Shown here one piece after another: positions 52,215 through 63,466 of a stretch of DNA of 64,000 bases (position 1 is the stretch's first letter; every line of letters begins with the position of its first letter). The stretch comes from Methylovirgula ligni. Lineage in GTDB: Bacteria > Pseudomonadota > Alphaproteobacteria > Rhizobiales > Beijerinckiaceae. The DNA is taken from the NCBI RefSeq assembly GCF_004135935.1, contig NZ_CP025086.1, positions 2,542,001-2,606,000 of the forward strand, written 5' to 3'. The notes beneath the pieces are model-generated. The model saw only the letters and a program-made list of their open reading frames with translations. It was not told the origin of the DNA and did no database searches. The position numbers and the translations under genes were made by a program.

Positions 52215-55045
52215 GCGCTCTTGGCCTTTCGTACCGGCGCCTTGGTTGCGGTTTTCTTGGCCACGGCTTTTTTTGCCGCTGGCTTCTTGGTAGCTGCTTT
52301 CGCGACTGGCTTGGCTTTCGCCGTAGCTTTCTTTTTCGTCGGCACGCCGCCCTTGGCGTCGATCAAGGCGATCGCGTCTTCGAGTGCGATCGTCTCCGCG
52401 GTCAGGCCACTTTTCAGGGTCGCATTGATTTTGCCGAGGCTGACGTAAGGCCCGAAGCGGCCTTCGCGCAGAACAATGTCCCCGCCTGAAGGATGCTGGC
52501 CGAGGACGCGGCCCTGCGTGCCGCCGCCACCGCCCTGCGCCTTCGCGGCGAGCAGCGTGACAGCGTCTTCGAGCGTGAGGCTCGTCGGGTCGGCATCGCG
52601 CGGCAGCGTCGCGTTGATCTTGCCCCAATTGACATAGGGGCCGAAGCGGCCGGCCTTGATGACCACGGCGCCGCCTTGAGGATGTTCGCCCAGAGCGCGG
52701 CTGGCGCTCGAGGCCTCGGCGCCGAAACGCCGGCCCGAGAGGCCGCTTTCCTTGGCGACGATGAGATCGATGGCGCGATTGCCGCCGATCGCCAGAATGT
52801 CGTCATCCTTGCCGATATTGGCGTAGGTCTTGCCATGCTGGACATAGGGTCCGTAGCGGCCGATGCCAGCGACGATCGGCGCCTTGGTCTCGGGATGGAG
52901 CGCGACCTCGCGCGGCAGGCTCAAAAGCGCAAGCGCCTGTTCCAGAGTGACGTCGGCGGCGCTGATGTTCTTCGGCAGCGACGAGCGCTTGGGCTTTTCG
53001 CCTTCGCCCTGCTGCACATACGTGCCGAAGCGGCCGTCGCGCAAAGTGATCTCGTCGCCCGTCTCGGGATCCTGGCCCAAGACTTTCACGCCCGGACGGT
53101 CGCTGTCGCCAAGGCTCTCGGCATTGGTGTCGGCGAGCGTGCGGGTGAACTTGCATTCGGGATAGTTCGAGCAGCCGATAAAGGCGCCGAACTTGCCGAG
53201 CTTCAGCGACAATTGGCCGGTGCCGCACGACGGGCAGGCGCGGGGGTTCGACCCATCTTCCTTCGCCGGGAAGATGTGGGGGCCGAGCAATTCGTTCAGC
53301 GAGTCGAGAACCTGCGTCGTGCGCAAATCCTTGGTCGCCGCGAGCGCATTGGAGAAATCCGCCCAGAAATCACGCAGCACCTGTTTCCAATCAATCTCGT
53401 GATTAGAGACAAGGTCGAGCTTCTCTTCGAGACCGGCAGTAAAATCATAGCCGACGTAGCGGGTGAAGAAGCTTTCGAGGAAGGCGGTAACGACACGGCC
53501 CTTGTCCTCGGGATAGAGCCTTTTCTTTTCGAGTCGCACATAGTCGCGATCCCGCAACACTCCGAGCGTCGAGGCATAAGTCGAGGGCCGGCCAATGCCG
53601 AGCTCTTCCATGCGCTTGACGAGGCTCGCCTCGGTGAAACGCGGCGGCGGCTCGGTACGATGCTGGCTCGACTCGATCTTGTCCTTGGCAAGCGGATCGC
53701 CCGCTGACATCGGGGGGAGGCGGCCCGATTCATCGTCTTCGTCGTCGTCGCGGCCTTCCTGATAGAGTTTCAGGAAGCCGTCGAAGCGGACCACCTGGCC
53801 CGTCGCGCGCAGGTCGAGTTTTTTCGCGCCCGAGGTTGCGGCAATCTCGACCGTGGTGCGTTCGAGATCGGCAGATTCCATCTGGCTCGCGACCGCGCGC
53901 GTCCAGATCAAGTCATAAAGCCGCGCCTCGTCGTGATTAAGCGAGCGCGAAATCCGCGCGGGCAGAAGCGACATATCGGTCGGCCGGATGGCCTCGTGCG
54001 CTTCCTGCGCGTTCTTGGCCTTCACCGTATATTTGCGCGGCACTTTCGGCACGTAACGCTCGCCGAATTCCTTGCCGATCACCTTGCGCGCGGCGGCAAT
54101 GGCCTCCGGCGCCACATCGACGCCATCGGTACGCATATAAGTAATGAGGCCGACCGTATCGCCGTCGATATCGATGCCCTCATATAGCTTCTGCGCGATC
54201 TGCATGGTCCGCGCCGGGGCAAAGCCCAGTTTGCGCGAAGCCTCCTGCTGCAAGGTCGAGGTCGTGAACGGCGCCCACGGATGGCGCTTGGCGGGGCGCG
54301 AGTCGACGCTCGTCACCGAGAATTTGGCGCTTTCCAGCGCGTTCTTTAAGTCCTGCGCCTCATCGGCCGTGGCGATGTCGAGCCGGCCGATCTTGCGGCC
54401 ATCGACGCCGGTGAGCCGCGCAACGAAGGGCGCGTCCGCCTTGGTCTTCAAATGCGCGAGCAGCGTCCAGTATTCCTGGGTAATAAATTGCTCGATTTCG
54501 AGTTCGCGGTCGCAGACGAGGCGCAGCGCAACCGATTGCACGCGCCCGGCCGAGCGCGCGCCTGGCAATTTGCGCCACAGCACCGGCGAGAGATTGAAAC
54601 CGACGAGATAATCGAGGGCGCGGCGGGCGAGGTAGGAATCGACCAGCGCCTCGTCGATCTGGCGCGGATGCTTCATCGCTTCGAGCACGGCAGATTTGGT
54701 GATCGCGTTGAAGACAACACGCTCGACCGGTATGCCCTTCAAGACCTTCTTGCTCTTGAGCACTTCGAGGACATGCCAGGAGATCGCCTCGCCCTCGCGG
54801 TCGGGGTCGGTGGCGAGAATCAGCTTCGTGGCGGTCTTGGCGGCGGCGGCGATGTCGCTCAGGCGCTTGGCGGCCTTGGCATCGACCTGCCAGAGCATGG
54901 TGAAATCCTGCTCCGGATCGACCGAACCGTCCTTGGCCGGCAAATCGCGGACATGGCCGAAGGAGGCAATCACCTCATAGTCGCGCCCAAGGTACTTGTT
55001 GATCGTCTTGGCCTTGGACGGCGATTCGACGATGACCAGATTCAT
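52211..55045 (-). CDS. topA: DNA topoisomerase I
   Basis: This 944-residue enzyme relaxes negative supercoils. The Toprim domain begins MNLVIVESPSKAKTI; the active Tyr is in ITYMRTDGVD; then one cysteine finger (CPSCGTGQLSLKLGKFGAFIGC..C in pattern) and four repeats of the form GRFGPYV. The tail is an Ala/Lys-rich stretch (KKATAKAKPVAKAATKKPAA) as in many alphaproteobacterial TopA. It heads the topA-rnr-DUF983-Nudix-MFS series. Confidence 0.96.
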   Translation of the reverse strand: MNLVIVESPSKAKTINKYLGRDYEVIASFGHVRDLPAKDGSVDPEQDFTMLWQVDAKAAKRLSDIAAAAKTATKLILATDPDREGEAISWHVLEVLKSKKVLKGIPVERVVFNAITKSAVLEAMKHPRQIDEALVDSYLARRALDYLVGFNLSPVLWRKLPGARSAGRVQSVALRLVCDRELEIEQFITQEYWTLLAHLKTKADAPFVARLTGVDGRKIGRLDIATADEAQDLKNALESAKFSVTSVDSRPAKRHPWAPFTTSTLQQEASRKLGFAPARTMQIAQKLYEGIDIDGDTVGLITYMRTDGVDVAPEAIAAARKVIGKEFGERYVPKVPRKYTVKAKNAQEAHEAIRPTDMSLLPARISRSLNHDEARLYDLIWTRAVASQMESADLERTTVEIAATSGAKKLDLRATGQVVRFDGFLKLYQEGRDDDEDDESGRLPPMSAGDPLAKDKIESSQHRTEPPPRFTEASLVKRMEELGIGRPSTYASTLGVLRDRDYVRLEKKRLYPEDKGRVVTAFLESFFTRYVGYDFTAGLEEKLDLVSNHEIDWKQVLRDFWADFSNALAATKDLRTTQVLDSLNELLGPHIFPAKEDGSNPRACPSCGTGQLSLKLGKFGAFIGCSNYPECKFTRTLADTNAESLGDSDRPGVKVLGQDPETGDEITLRDGRFGTYVQQGEGEKPKRSSLPKNISAADVTLEQALALLSLPREVALHPETKAPIVAGIGRYGPYVQHGKTYANIGKDDDILAIGGNRAIDLIVAKESGLSGRRFGAEASSASRALGEHPQGGAVVIKAGRFGPYVNWGKINATLPRDADPTSLTLEDAVTLLAAKAQGGGGGTQGRVLGQHPSGGDIVLREGRFGPYVSLGKINATLKSGLTAETIALEDAIALIDAKGGVPTKKKATAKAKPVAKAATKKPAAKKAVAKKTATKAPVRKAKSA

Positions 55046-55249
55046 AAATTCGCTGCTCCGTGCTAAACGGCTGAAGACGCTGCGTTTTTGCGGAAACCGG
55101 CAGGGCCGTCAGGAGCTCCCGGCGCATCTCTGGGCCGCCGCTCGTTGGGGCGGAACATGGGGTAGGGGCGTGAAAGTGTCAAATCTGGGTAAAATTACCG
55201 TACCAACTTCGCGGTCCGTCTGACGATCTCTTAAGGCTCTCGCGCGAGT

Positions 55250-56377
55250 ATGCCGCGGCTCTGGCCGGCGGAGGCGGGACTGATTACGGATAGGCGTTTT
55301 CATAGCCTGGAAGGGTTGCGCGGCCTAGCTGCCATCGCGGTCGCCCTTACCCATCTCGGCCTCTCCTGGCGCCATATCGTCTGCCACGGCTATCTGGCGG
55401 TCGATCTCTTCTTCCTCATCTCCGGCGTCGTTCTCGGCCATGCTTATGAAGAGCGGCTTGTCGCCGGCTGGCGCCCTATGCAGTTCCTCGCTGCGCGTGT
55501 GCGACGCCTCGCGCCGCTTTATCTTCTGGGTGCGCTCTGGGGCGGGGCCTGTGCTTTTATACTCGCCTGGTACGGCGTCGGCCAAAGCCACGTCGGGCTG
55601 AAACTCCTGCTGGCGCTGAGTTTTGCGCCGCTGCTCTTCAGCGCCGGGCCGATTTACCCGCTCAACGCGCCGAGCTGGTCGCTGTTCGACGAATTCGTCA
55701 TCAATGCGGTCTTCGGCTTTGTCGCGCCGATGCTCAATGCGCGCCGCCTTAAAATTGCGCTCGGCGCGGCGTTTTTCGCTCTCTGCGTTGCGACATTCTT
55801 TGCCGGAAGTTTCGCGGCGGTCGGCGGTGCCGAGGCGACGGACTGGCCGGGCGGCATCCTTCGCGCCGCCTTCAGCTTTCCGCTGGGGCTGCTCCTGCAT
55901 CGCTGGCACATAGCGGGCCGTCTGCCGAGACCGAAAGTATCCGCCTGGCTGGTGGCGGCGATCGTCTTCGGCAGCTTTTTCGTGCCGGTCGAAACGCCGC
56001 TCTACGACCTCGCGCTTGTCGGTCTGCTCTATCCCGGCCTGATCGTCGTTGCGCTGGCGAACGAACCGCGCGGCGAACTGCCGGTCCGGCTCTTCAACCT
56101 CGCAGGTCTGATCTCCTATCCGCTTTACGTCCTGCACTGGCCTCTGGCGCAGCTTCTGCGCGCCGCCACGGCGGATTCCATCGGTCTTAGCGCCGGGCTG
56201 GGCTTCCTGGCGCTGGCCGTCCTTCTGGCCTATCTCGCGGCGCGTTTCTGGGATACGCCGGTCCGGGCCTGGCTGCGGCGGCACTCGCGCCGGGCAACGC
56301 CGCCGTCCGCCGCTTTAACGAAGAGCGAGGAAAATCCGGTTTCGGCCCTTGCGGAGCGTGCATCTTCGCCCCTATAG
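55250..56377 (+). CDS. Acyltransferase 3 family membrane protein
   Basis: This 375-residue protein has about ten membrane segments and the family motif [19 protein letters not shown], then a conserved [14 protein letters not shown] region. Such enzymes O-acylate exported polysaccharides or lipids. It ends 10 bases before pyrB and may be co-transcribed. In many relatives other genes occupy this position, so it may be an insertion here. Confidence 0.87.
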   Translation: MPRLWPAEAGLITDRRFHSLEGLRGLAAIAVALTHLGLSWRHIVCHGYLAVDLFFLISGVVLGHAYEERLVAGWRPMQFLAARVRRLAPLYLLGALWGGACAFILAWYGVGQSHVGLKLLLALSFAPLLFSAGPIYPLNAPSWSLFDEFVINAVFGFVAPMLNARRLKIALGAAFFALCVATFFAGSFAAVGGAEATDWPGGILRAAFSFPLGLLLHRWHIAGRLPRPKVSAWLVAAIVFGSFFVPVETPLYDLALVGLLYPGLIVVALANEPRGELPVRLFNLAGLISYPLYVLHWPLAQLLRAATADSIGLSAGLGFLALAVLLAYLAARFWDTPVRAWLRRHSRRATPPSAALTKSEENPVSALAERASSPL

Positions 56378-56387
56378 AACCGCTTTA

Positions 56388-57338
56388 ATGTCCGATCTTC
56401 GGCCCATCCAGAAATTCCGGCACCGGCACTTGCTCGGGATCGAGGGCCTTTCCGCCGAGGACATTCTGATTCTTCTGGACCGGGCCGAGGGCGCGGTCGA
56501 AGTTTCCCGCCAGATCGAAAAGAAGCGTACGACCCTGCGCGGGCGCACGCTCATCAATCTCTTCTTCGAATCCTCCACCCGGACGCAATCGTCTTTCGAG
56601 CTTGCCGGCAAGAGGCTTGGCGCCGATGTGATGAACATGTCGGTGCAGACCTCAAGCGTCAAAAAAGGCGAGACGCTGATCGATACCGCCGCCACGCTCA
56701 ATGCGATGCGGCCGGACATTATCGTCGTCCGCCATGCTCAGGCCGGCGCCGCGCATCTTCTCGCCCGCAAAGTGGATTGCTCGGTGGTCAATGCCGGTGA
56801 CGGCGCCCATGAGCATCCGACACAGGCGCTGCTCGATGCACTGACCATTCGCCGCAACAAGGGCCGCATCGAGGGACTGACGGTCGCGATCTGCGGCGAC
56901 ATCCTCCATTCGCGTGTCGCCCGCTCGAACATCATCCTGCTGTCGACGCTCGGTGCGCGCGTGCGCGTCGTCGGTCCTTCGACCCTGATGCCCGCCGGCA
57001 TCGAGCGCATGGGCGTCGAGAGCTTTCGCGACATGAAGAGCGGTCTTGCCGGTGCTGACATCGTGATGATGCTGCGACTTCAGCGCGAGCGGATGAACGG
57101 CGGTTTCGTGCCGTCATCGCGTGAATATTTCCGCTTCTTCGGGCTCGACGCGGAAAAGCTGGGCTACGCCAGGAAGGATGCGCTCGTCATGCATCCGGGT
57201 CCGATGAACCGCGGCGTCGAGATCGATTCCAACATCGCCGACGGGCCGCGGAGCCTGATCCGCGAACAGGTGGAAATGGGCGTCGCGGTGCGCATGGCCG
57301 TGCTCGCGGCGCTGGCGGAGCATCTGCCCAATGAGTGA
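56388..57338 (+). CDS. pyrB: Aspartate carbamoyltransferase catalytic subunit
   Basis: This 316-residue enzyme carries out the committed step of pyrimidine synthesis. Motifs are [13 protein letters not shown] (carbamoyl phosphate binding), HPTQALLD and [11 protein letters not shown] 56388 was preferred to the overlapping upstream start. No pyrI regulatory subunit follows; the dihydroorotase homologue starts seven bases downstream and probably forms a complex with it. Confidence 0.95.
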   Translation: MSDLRPIQKFRHRHLLGIEGLSAEDILILLDRAEGAVEVSRQIEKKRTTLRGRTLINLFFESSTRTQSSFELAGKRLGADVMNMSVQTSSVKKGETLIDTAATLNAMRPDIIVVRHAQAGAAHLLARKVDCSVVNAGDGAHEHPTQALLDALTIRRNKGRIEGLTVAICGDILHSRVARSNIILLSTLGARVRVVGPSTLMPAGIERMGVESFRDMKSGLAGADIVMMLRLQRERMNGGFVPSSREYFRFFGLDAEKLGYARKDALVMHPGPMNRGVEIDSNIADGPRSLIREQVEMGVAVRMAVLAALAEHLPNE

Positions 57339-57344
57339 GGCACG

Positions 57345-58664
57345 ATGAAACACGCCGCGACCGGCGCGATCGCGCATCAGCCGCTGGCCCTTGTCAACGC
57401 GCGGCTGGTCGATCCGGTGCGCGAGACGGAGGAGCGCGGCGGCGTGCTCGTCATCGACGGGACCATTCGCGACTTCGGGCCGCAGGTCGCTGCCGCGGCG
57501 CTGCCGCCGCATGCGCATATTATCGACTGCGGCGGCGACGTAGTGGCGCCCGGCCTCATCGACATGTGCGCCTTCGTCGGCGAGCCGGGAGCGGAGCATC
57601 GCGAGACGATCGCGACCGCCACTGCCGCGGCCGCGGCGGGTGGCGTCACAACGATTCTGGCGCGGCCGGATACCAATCCGCCGATCGACGAGCCGGCGGT
57701 GGTCGATTTCCTGCTGCGCCGGGCGCGCGACAACGGCCTTGTCCGCGTGCTTCCCGTGGCGGCTCTGACGCGCGGCCTCCACGGCGAGGAGATCGCCGAG
57801 ATCGGCCTGCTGAAAGAAGCCGGCGCGGTCGCCTTCAGCGACGGGCCGCAATCGCTGCGCAACACGCGGGTGATGCGCCGGATCATGGCCTACGCCAGGG
57901 ACTTCGACGCGCTGATCATGCATTTCGCGCAGGATTGCGATCTCACCACCGACGGCGTGATGAACGAGGGCGAACTCGCGGCACGCCTCGGCCTGCCGGG
58001 TGTGCCGCGCGAGGCGGAAGTCATCATGCTCGATCGCGACATCCGCCTCGTCGCCCTGACACGGGCGCGCTATCACGCTACGCTGATCTCAACGACTCTG
58101 TCGCTCGATGCCATTCGCGCCGCCAAGGCGGCGGGCCTGCCGATCACCTGCGGCACGTCGATCAATCATCTCGCCCTGAACGAAAACGACATCGGCGATT
58201 ACCGCACCTTCCTGAAGCTGACACCGCCGCTGCGGCGCGAGGAAGAGAGGCGGGCGCTCGTCGAAGCTTTGGCGGAAGGGCTGATCGACGTCATCGTTTC
58301 CGACCACAACCCGCAGGATGTCGAGACGAAACGGCTGCCCTTCGCGGAAGCCGAGCCGGGCGCGATCGGCCTTGAGACCATGCTTTCGGCGGGACTGCGG
58401 CTCGTCCATGCCGGCGAGATCACGCTGCCGCGCCTGCTCGCGGCGATGTCGTCGCGCCCGGCGGAAATCCTCGGCCTGCCGCAAGGCAAAATGGAGATCG
58501 GCGCGCCGGCCGATCTCATACGCTTCGATCCTGACGAGCCCTATGTGCTCGACCCGGCGACGCTCCATTCGCGGTGCAAGAACACGCCCTTCGACGAAGC
58601 CCGGATGCAGGGCCGGGTGAAGCTGACGATGGTCGCCGGCGAACTCGTCTGGCGCGAGGAATAG
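57345..58664 (+). CDS. Dihydroorotase homologue without the HxH metal site
   Basis: This 439-residue amidohydrolase-fold protein is encoded immediately after pyrB. The family normally begins its metal site with DxHxH, but here the segment is LIDMCAFVGEPG, with Cys75 and Phe77 in the histidine positions. The later Asp region SDHNPQD is kept. By analogy with the Pseudomonas pyrC' protein it is probably an inactive partner that stabilises aspartate carbamoyltransferase, and a true dihydroorotase is expected elsewhere in the genome. Annotations as pyrC are common; I withhold the symbol. Confidence 0.85.
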   Translation: MKHAATGAIAHQPLALVNARLVDPVRETEERGGVLVIDGTIRDFGPQVAAAALPPHAHIIDCGGDVVAPGLIDMCAFVGEPGAEHRETIATATAAAAAGGVTTILARPDTNPPIDEPAVVDFLLRRARDNGLVRVLPVAALTRGLHGEEIAEIGLLKEAGAVAFSDGPQSLRNTRVMRRIMAYARDFDALIMHFAQDCDLTTDGVMNEGELAARLGLPGVPREAEVIMLDRDIRLVALTRARYHATLISTTLSLDAIRAAKAAGLPITCGTSINHLALNENDIGDYRTFLKLTPPLRREEERRALVEALAEGLIDVIVSDHNPQDVETKRLPFAEAEPGAIGLETMLSAGLRLVHAGEITLPRLLAAMSSRPAEILGLPQGKMEIGAPADLIRFDPDEPYVLDPATLHSRCKNTPFDEARMQGRVKLTMVAGELVWREE

Positions 58665-58885
58665 GGCACACGCCAAGCGCAAAGGTGCTTCGCTCCCTTG
58701 TTGCTTCCATCACAAATTTCCCGCTCCCTTCATCCGCGACGGCTCGGTGTTTGCTTTGCGGCTGTGCAAAGTCTGTCCCTGCCGATTTTTTCGTCAAAAA
58801 TCGAAAATTCCCCCTTTCGTTTCCTGAGAAGACTGCTATTTTCTCTATAAGAAACTCCGGCAGGATGAGAAAAGCGAGGAAATCG

Positions 58886-59776
58886 ATGTGTGGCATTGTT
58901 GGGTTATTTTTGAAGGATGCCTCGCTTGAGTCTGAGCTGGGGCATCATCTGTCGGTGATGCTGGAGACGATGACGGCGCGCGGACCTGACAGTGCCGGGT
59001 TTGCGGTGTACGGCGGCGGCGAGGCGGGGCGGACCAAGGTGACGCTGCGGGCGCCGGCCGGGTTCGACGATTTCGCGGCTTTGGAGACGGCACTGGGGGC
59101 GGGGGCGCGGCTGACGCGGCGCGGCAGCCATATCGTCGTGAGCGTGCCGACGAACCAGCTCGATGTCATCCTGCAGAAGATCAAGACGGCGGCGCCGGCG
59201 CTGGCGGTGAGTTCCGTCGGCGCGCATATGGAGCTTTATAAGGAGGTCGGCCTGCCGGCGGATGTGGCGAGCCAGTTCAAGCTCTCCGAGATGGCCGGCA
59301 CGCATGGCATCGGCCATACGCGCATGGCGACGGAATCGGCGGTGACCACGGCGGGGGCGCATCCGTTCTCGACTGGCAAGGATCAATGCCTCGTCCACAA
59401 CGGCTCGCTGTCGAACCACAATCAGGTGCGCCGCCGGCTGATCCGCGAGGGGATCCCGTTTGCGACCGAGAACGACACCGAGGTTGCGGCGGGCTATCTG
59501 TCCTGGCGGCTGGCGGAGGGCGACAGCCTCGGCGAGGCGCTCGAATCCTCGCTGAAGGACCTCGACGGTTTCTACACTTTCGTCGTCGGCACCGACACCG
59601 GCTTCGGCGTGCTGCGCGATCCGATCGCCTGCAAGCACGCGGTGATGGCCGAGACGGACCAGTATGTGGCCTTCGGCACCGAGTACCGGGCCTTGAGCGC
59701 TTTGCCCGGCATCGAGAGCGCGAACATTTTCGAGCCCAATCCCGCCACCGTCTATTTCTGGAACCGCGCGGCATGA
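58886..59776 (+). CDS. glxB: Class II glutamine amidotransferase (GlxB/MgsA-like)
   Basis: This 296-residue protein starts MCGIVGLF, giving an N-terminal nucleophile Cys after Met removal. ARGPDSAGFAVY and HNGSLSNHNQVRR are conserved glutaminase motifs. ATG 58886 follows GCGAGGAAATCG. Together with the next two genes it forms a split glutamate synthase-like enzyme: GlxBCD in rhizobia, or MgsABC (N-methylglutamate synthase) in methylamine-using bacteria. Confidence 0.85.
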   Translation: MCGIVGLFLKDASLESELGHHLSVMLETMTARGPDSAGFAVYGGGEAGRTKVTLRAPAGFDDFAALETALGAGARLTRRGSHIVVSVPTNQLDVILQKIKTAAPALAVSSVGAHMELYKEVGLPADVASQFKLSEMAGTHGIGHTRMATESAVTTAGAHPFSTGKDQCLVHNGSLSNHNQVRRRLIREGIPFATENDTEVAAGYLSWRLAEGDSLGEALESSLKDLDGFYTFVVGTDTGFGVLRDPIACKHAVMAETDQYVAFGTEYRALSALPGIESANIFEPNPATVYFWNRAA

Positions 59777-60525
59777 ACATCCGATCCCAGACACAGACCA
59801 AGGACACGGCCGACACGGCCTTCGCCCGGACCATCGATCTCGACACGAGTTCGGTGCGCGAGCTGAACCAGTTTCTGCACGACTTGCCACGCGCTCTGCC
59901 GCCGGGCAGCAATGCGACGGCGCTGCGGGTGCTCAATCCGCGCGGCGTGCATGCGGTGGCGGCGGGGGTCGATGCCGATGTGACCATCGAGATCGCCGGC
60001 GACGTCGGCTATTATTGCGGCGGCATGAACCAGCACGCCACGATCCTGATCGACGGCAGCGCCGGCATCGGCCTCGGCGAGAACATGATGTCGGGCCTCA
60101 TCCATGTGCGCGGCAATGCCAGCGATTCGCTCGGGGCGACGGCGCATGGCGGCACCATCATCGTCGACGGCAATGCCTCGGGGCGCTGCGGCATTTCGAT
60201 GAAGGGCGTCGATATCATCGTCAAGGGCTCGATCGGGCCGATGTCGGCCTTCATGGCGCAGGCCGGGACGCTGGCGGTGTTCGGCGATGTCGGCGAAGCC
60301 TTCGGCGATTCGCTCTACGAGGCCCAGCTCTATGTGCGCGGCAGCGTCGCCAGCCTTGGCGCCGATTGTATCGAGAAGCCGATGGAGGAGGCGCACCGCG
60401 CGGCGCTTTACGCCAAGCTCGCGCAGCAGGGCCTCGCCGGCGAGGTCGATGTCGGCACGTTCCGGCGCTACGGCTCGGCCCGCACGCTCTATCACTTCCA
60501 TGTCGACAATGCGGGGGCTTATTGA
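59773..60525 (+). CDS. glxC: GXGXG-domain protein (GlxC/MgsB-like)
   Basis: This 250-residue protein has the GXGXG beta-helix of the glutamate synthase C-terminal domain: repeats such as GDVGYYCGGMNQHATI, GLIHVRGNASDSLG and GGTIIVDGNASGRCG. ATG 59773 overlaps the upstream stop by four bases. It is the second subunit of the split enzyme. Confidence 0.87.
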   Translation: MNIRSQTQTKDTADTAFARTIDLDTSSVRELNQFLHDLPRALPPGSNATALRVLNPRGVHAVAAGVDADVTIEIAGDVGYYCGGMNQHATILIDGSAGIGLGENMMSGLIHVRGNASDSLGATAHGGTIIVDGNASGRCGISMKGVDIIVKGSIGPMSAFMAQAGTLAVFGDVGEAFGDSLYEAQLYVRGSVASLGADCIEKPMEEAHRAALYAKLAQQGLAGEVDVGTFRRYGSARTLYHFHVDNAGAY

Positions 60526-61859
60526 TGAACGAGCAAGTCAAGATCCCGCGCACCACGCCGCGTTTTTCGGCGACCTTCGATCCCCATACCCTGTCGGAGA
60601 TCCGCCGCGCCGCGGCGACCGGCATCTACGATATCCGCGGCGGCGGCTCGAAGCGGCACCTGCCGCATTTCGATGACCTGCTGTTTCTCGGCGCTTCTAT
60701 GTCGCGCTATCCGCTTGAGGGCTACCGGGAGAAGTGCGGCACCTCGGTGACGCTCGGCACCCGCTTCGCCAAGAAGCCGATCGAACTGAAGATCCCGATC
60801 ACCATCGCCGGCATGAGCTTCGGCTCGCTGTCGGCGCAGGCCAAGGAAGCGCTGGGGCGCGGCGCCTCGCTCGTCGGCACCTCGACGACGACCGGCGACG
60901 GCGGCATGACGCAGGAAGAGCGCGGCCATTCCAATATCCTCGTCTATCAATATCTGCCCTCGCGCTATGGCATGAACCCGGACGATCTGCGCAAGGCGGA
61001 TGCGATCGAGGTGGTGGTCGGACAGGGCGCCAAGCCCGGCGGCGGCGGCATGCTGCTCGGCCAGAAGATCTCGCCGCGGGTTGCGCAGATGCGCACGCTG
61101 CCGGAGGGGATCGACCAGCGCTCGTCCTGCCGGCACCCCGACTGGACGGGTCCCGACGATCTCGAGATCAAGATCGAGGAACTGCGCGAGATCACCGATT
61201 GGGAGAAGCCGATCTATGTGAAGGTCGGCGCCTCGCGGCCCTATTACGATATCGCGCTGGCGGTGAAGGCGGGGGCGGATGTCATCGTCCTCGACGGCAT
61301 GCAGGGCGGCACGGCGGCGACGCAGGAAGTATTCATCGAGCATGTCGGCATCCCGACGCTGGCGGCGATCCGCCCGGCGGTGCAGGCGCTGCAGGACCTC
61401 GGCATGCACCGCAAGGTGCAGCTCATCGTCTCCGGCGGCATCCGCAACGGCGCCGACGTCGCCAAGGCGCTCGCGCTCGGGGCCGACGCGGTCTCGATCG
61501 GCACCGCCGCGCTGGTCGCGCTCGGCGACAACGATCCGCATTGGGAATCCGATTACGAGATGCTGGGCACGGTCGCCGGCGCCTATGACGACTGGCACGA
61601 GGGCCGCGATCCCGCCGGCATCACCACGCAGGACCCCGATCTCGCCAAACGGCTCGATCCGATCGGCGCCGGGCGCCGCCTCGCCAACTTCCTCTCGGTG
61701 CTGACGCTCGAAACCCAGACGATCGCCCGGGCCGCCGGCAAAAGCCATGTGCACAATCTCGAGCCCGAAGACCTCGTCGCCCTCACCGTCGAGGCCGCCG
61801 CCATGGCCGGTGTGCCGTTAGCCGGGACGAATTGGATTCCGGGCGCAGGCGGGCGCTGA
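60525..61859 (+). CDS. glxD: Glutamate synthase-like FMN-binding subunit (GlxD/MgsC-like)
   Basis: This 444-residue protein matches the FMN-binding synthase domain of glutamate synthase: GMSFGSLSAQAKEALG, GQGAKPGGGGMLLGQKI, DGMQGGTAATQ and IGTAALVALGD. The ATG overlaps the glxC stop by one base. It would transfer an amino group, from methylamine in MgsC, or in an undefined rhizobial reaction for GlxD. No gmaS or mgdABCD genes are in the window to decide. Confidence 0.86.
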   Translation: MNEQVKIPRTTPRFSATFDPHTLSEIRRAAATGIYDIRGGGSKRHLPHFDDLLFLGASMSRYPLEGYREKCGTSVTLGTRFAKKPIELKIPITIAGMSFGSLSAQAKEALGRGASLVGTSTTTGDGGMTQEERGHSNILVYQYLPSRYGMNPDDLRKADAIEVVVGQGAKPGGGGMLLGQKISPRVAQMRTLPEGIDQRSSCRHPDWTGPDDLEIKIEELREITDWEKPIYVKVGASRPYYDIALAVKAGADVIVLDGMQGGTAATQEVFIEHVGIPTLAAIRPAVQALQDLGMHRKVQLIVSGGIRNGADVAKALALGADAVSIGTAALVALGDNDPHWESDYEMLGTVAGAYDDWHEGRDPAGITTQDPDLAKRLDPIGAGRRLANFLSVLTLETQTIARAAGKSHVHNLEPEDLVALTVEAAAMAGVPLAGTNWIPGAGGR

Positions 61860-61878
61860 GCCGGGCGCCCGCGACGCC

Positions 61879-62919
<1,041 letters not shown>

Positions 62920-62946
62920 CTACAAAATCACGTCGCCGCCATCGGA

Positions 62947-63387
62947 TTAGGCGAATTCGCCGTAGCCGCGCGCCATCGCGGCGGCGAAGGCGAGCAGCAG
63001 CGGAAAGAGCGCCAGCTCCAGATGGAGATAGAAGCGTACCGTCTTCACATCGCGATCGTCCGGCGCCGCGCTCGCGTTCTGCCAGCGCAGATAGGCCAGC
63101 GTCGGCGGCACCGACAGCATGCCGATCACCGCGAAAGTCGCAAGCTTCGCCCAGAAGAAAGCGTTGTGCTCGTAATAATGCCAGCCCTTGGCGGCGAAGA
63201 CGACGCGGCTGAATCCGGCGATGAGAACCAGACCCGCATCAATGCCGTAGACGAGATCGAGCCGCGCCAGCCGCGCGACGGCGTCGCGTCCAAGACCGGG
63301 CCGCAGCGCGAAGAATTCGGCGAAGACGATGCCGAAGAGCACGAATACGAAAATGTGGTGAGCGATAGCGAGAACAAGATCGAGCAT
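62947..63387 (-). CDS. DUF2214 membrane protein
   Basis: This 146-residue protein has four membrane segments: AIAHHIFVFVLFGIVFAEFF, YGIDAGLVLIAGFSRVVFAA, FFWAKLATFAVIGMLSVPPT and LHLELALFPLLLAFAAAMA. The family is uncharacterised. It lies between an aldo/keto reductase gene and oxyR on the same strand. Confidence 0.85.
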   Translation of the reverse strand: MLDLVLAIAHHIFVFVLFGIVFAEFFALRPGLGRDAVARLARLDLVYGIDAGLVLIAGFSRVVFAAKGWHYYEHNAFFWAKLATFAVIGMLSVPPTLAYLRWQNASAAPDDRDVKTVRFYLHLELALFPLLLAFAAAMARGYGEFA

Positions 63388-63466
63388 CGCAGCGTCCCCA
63401 TTGGCGCGGGCGCAGCGGTTTTATCCGCGCCTCGCGCGAAATCCAAGCGTGCTCTCGCGAGACATC

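Noticed and set aside
52215-52628. Start of ribonuclease R at 52628
   Set aside because: That region is the topA 3' end in another frame; the GTG at 52214 overlapping the topA stop gives the normal protein length.
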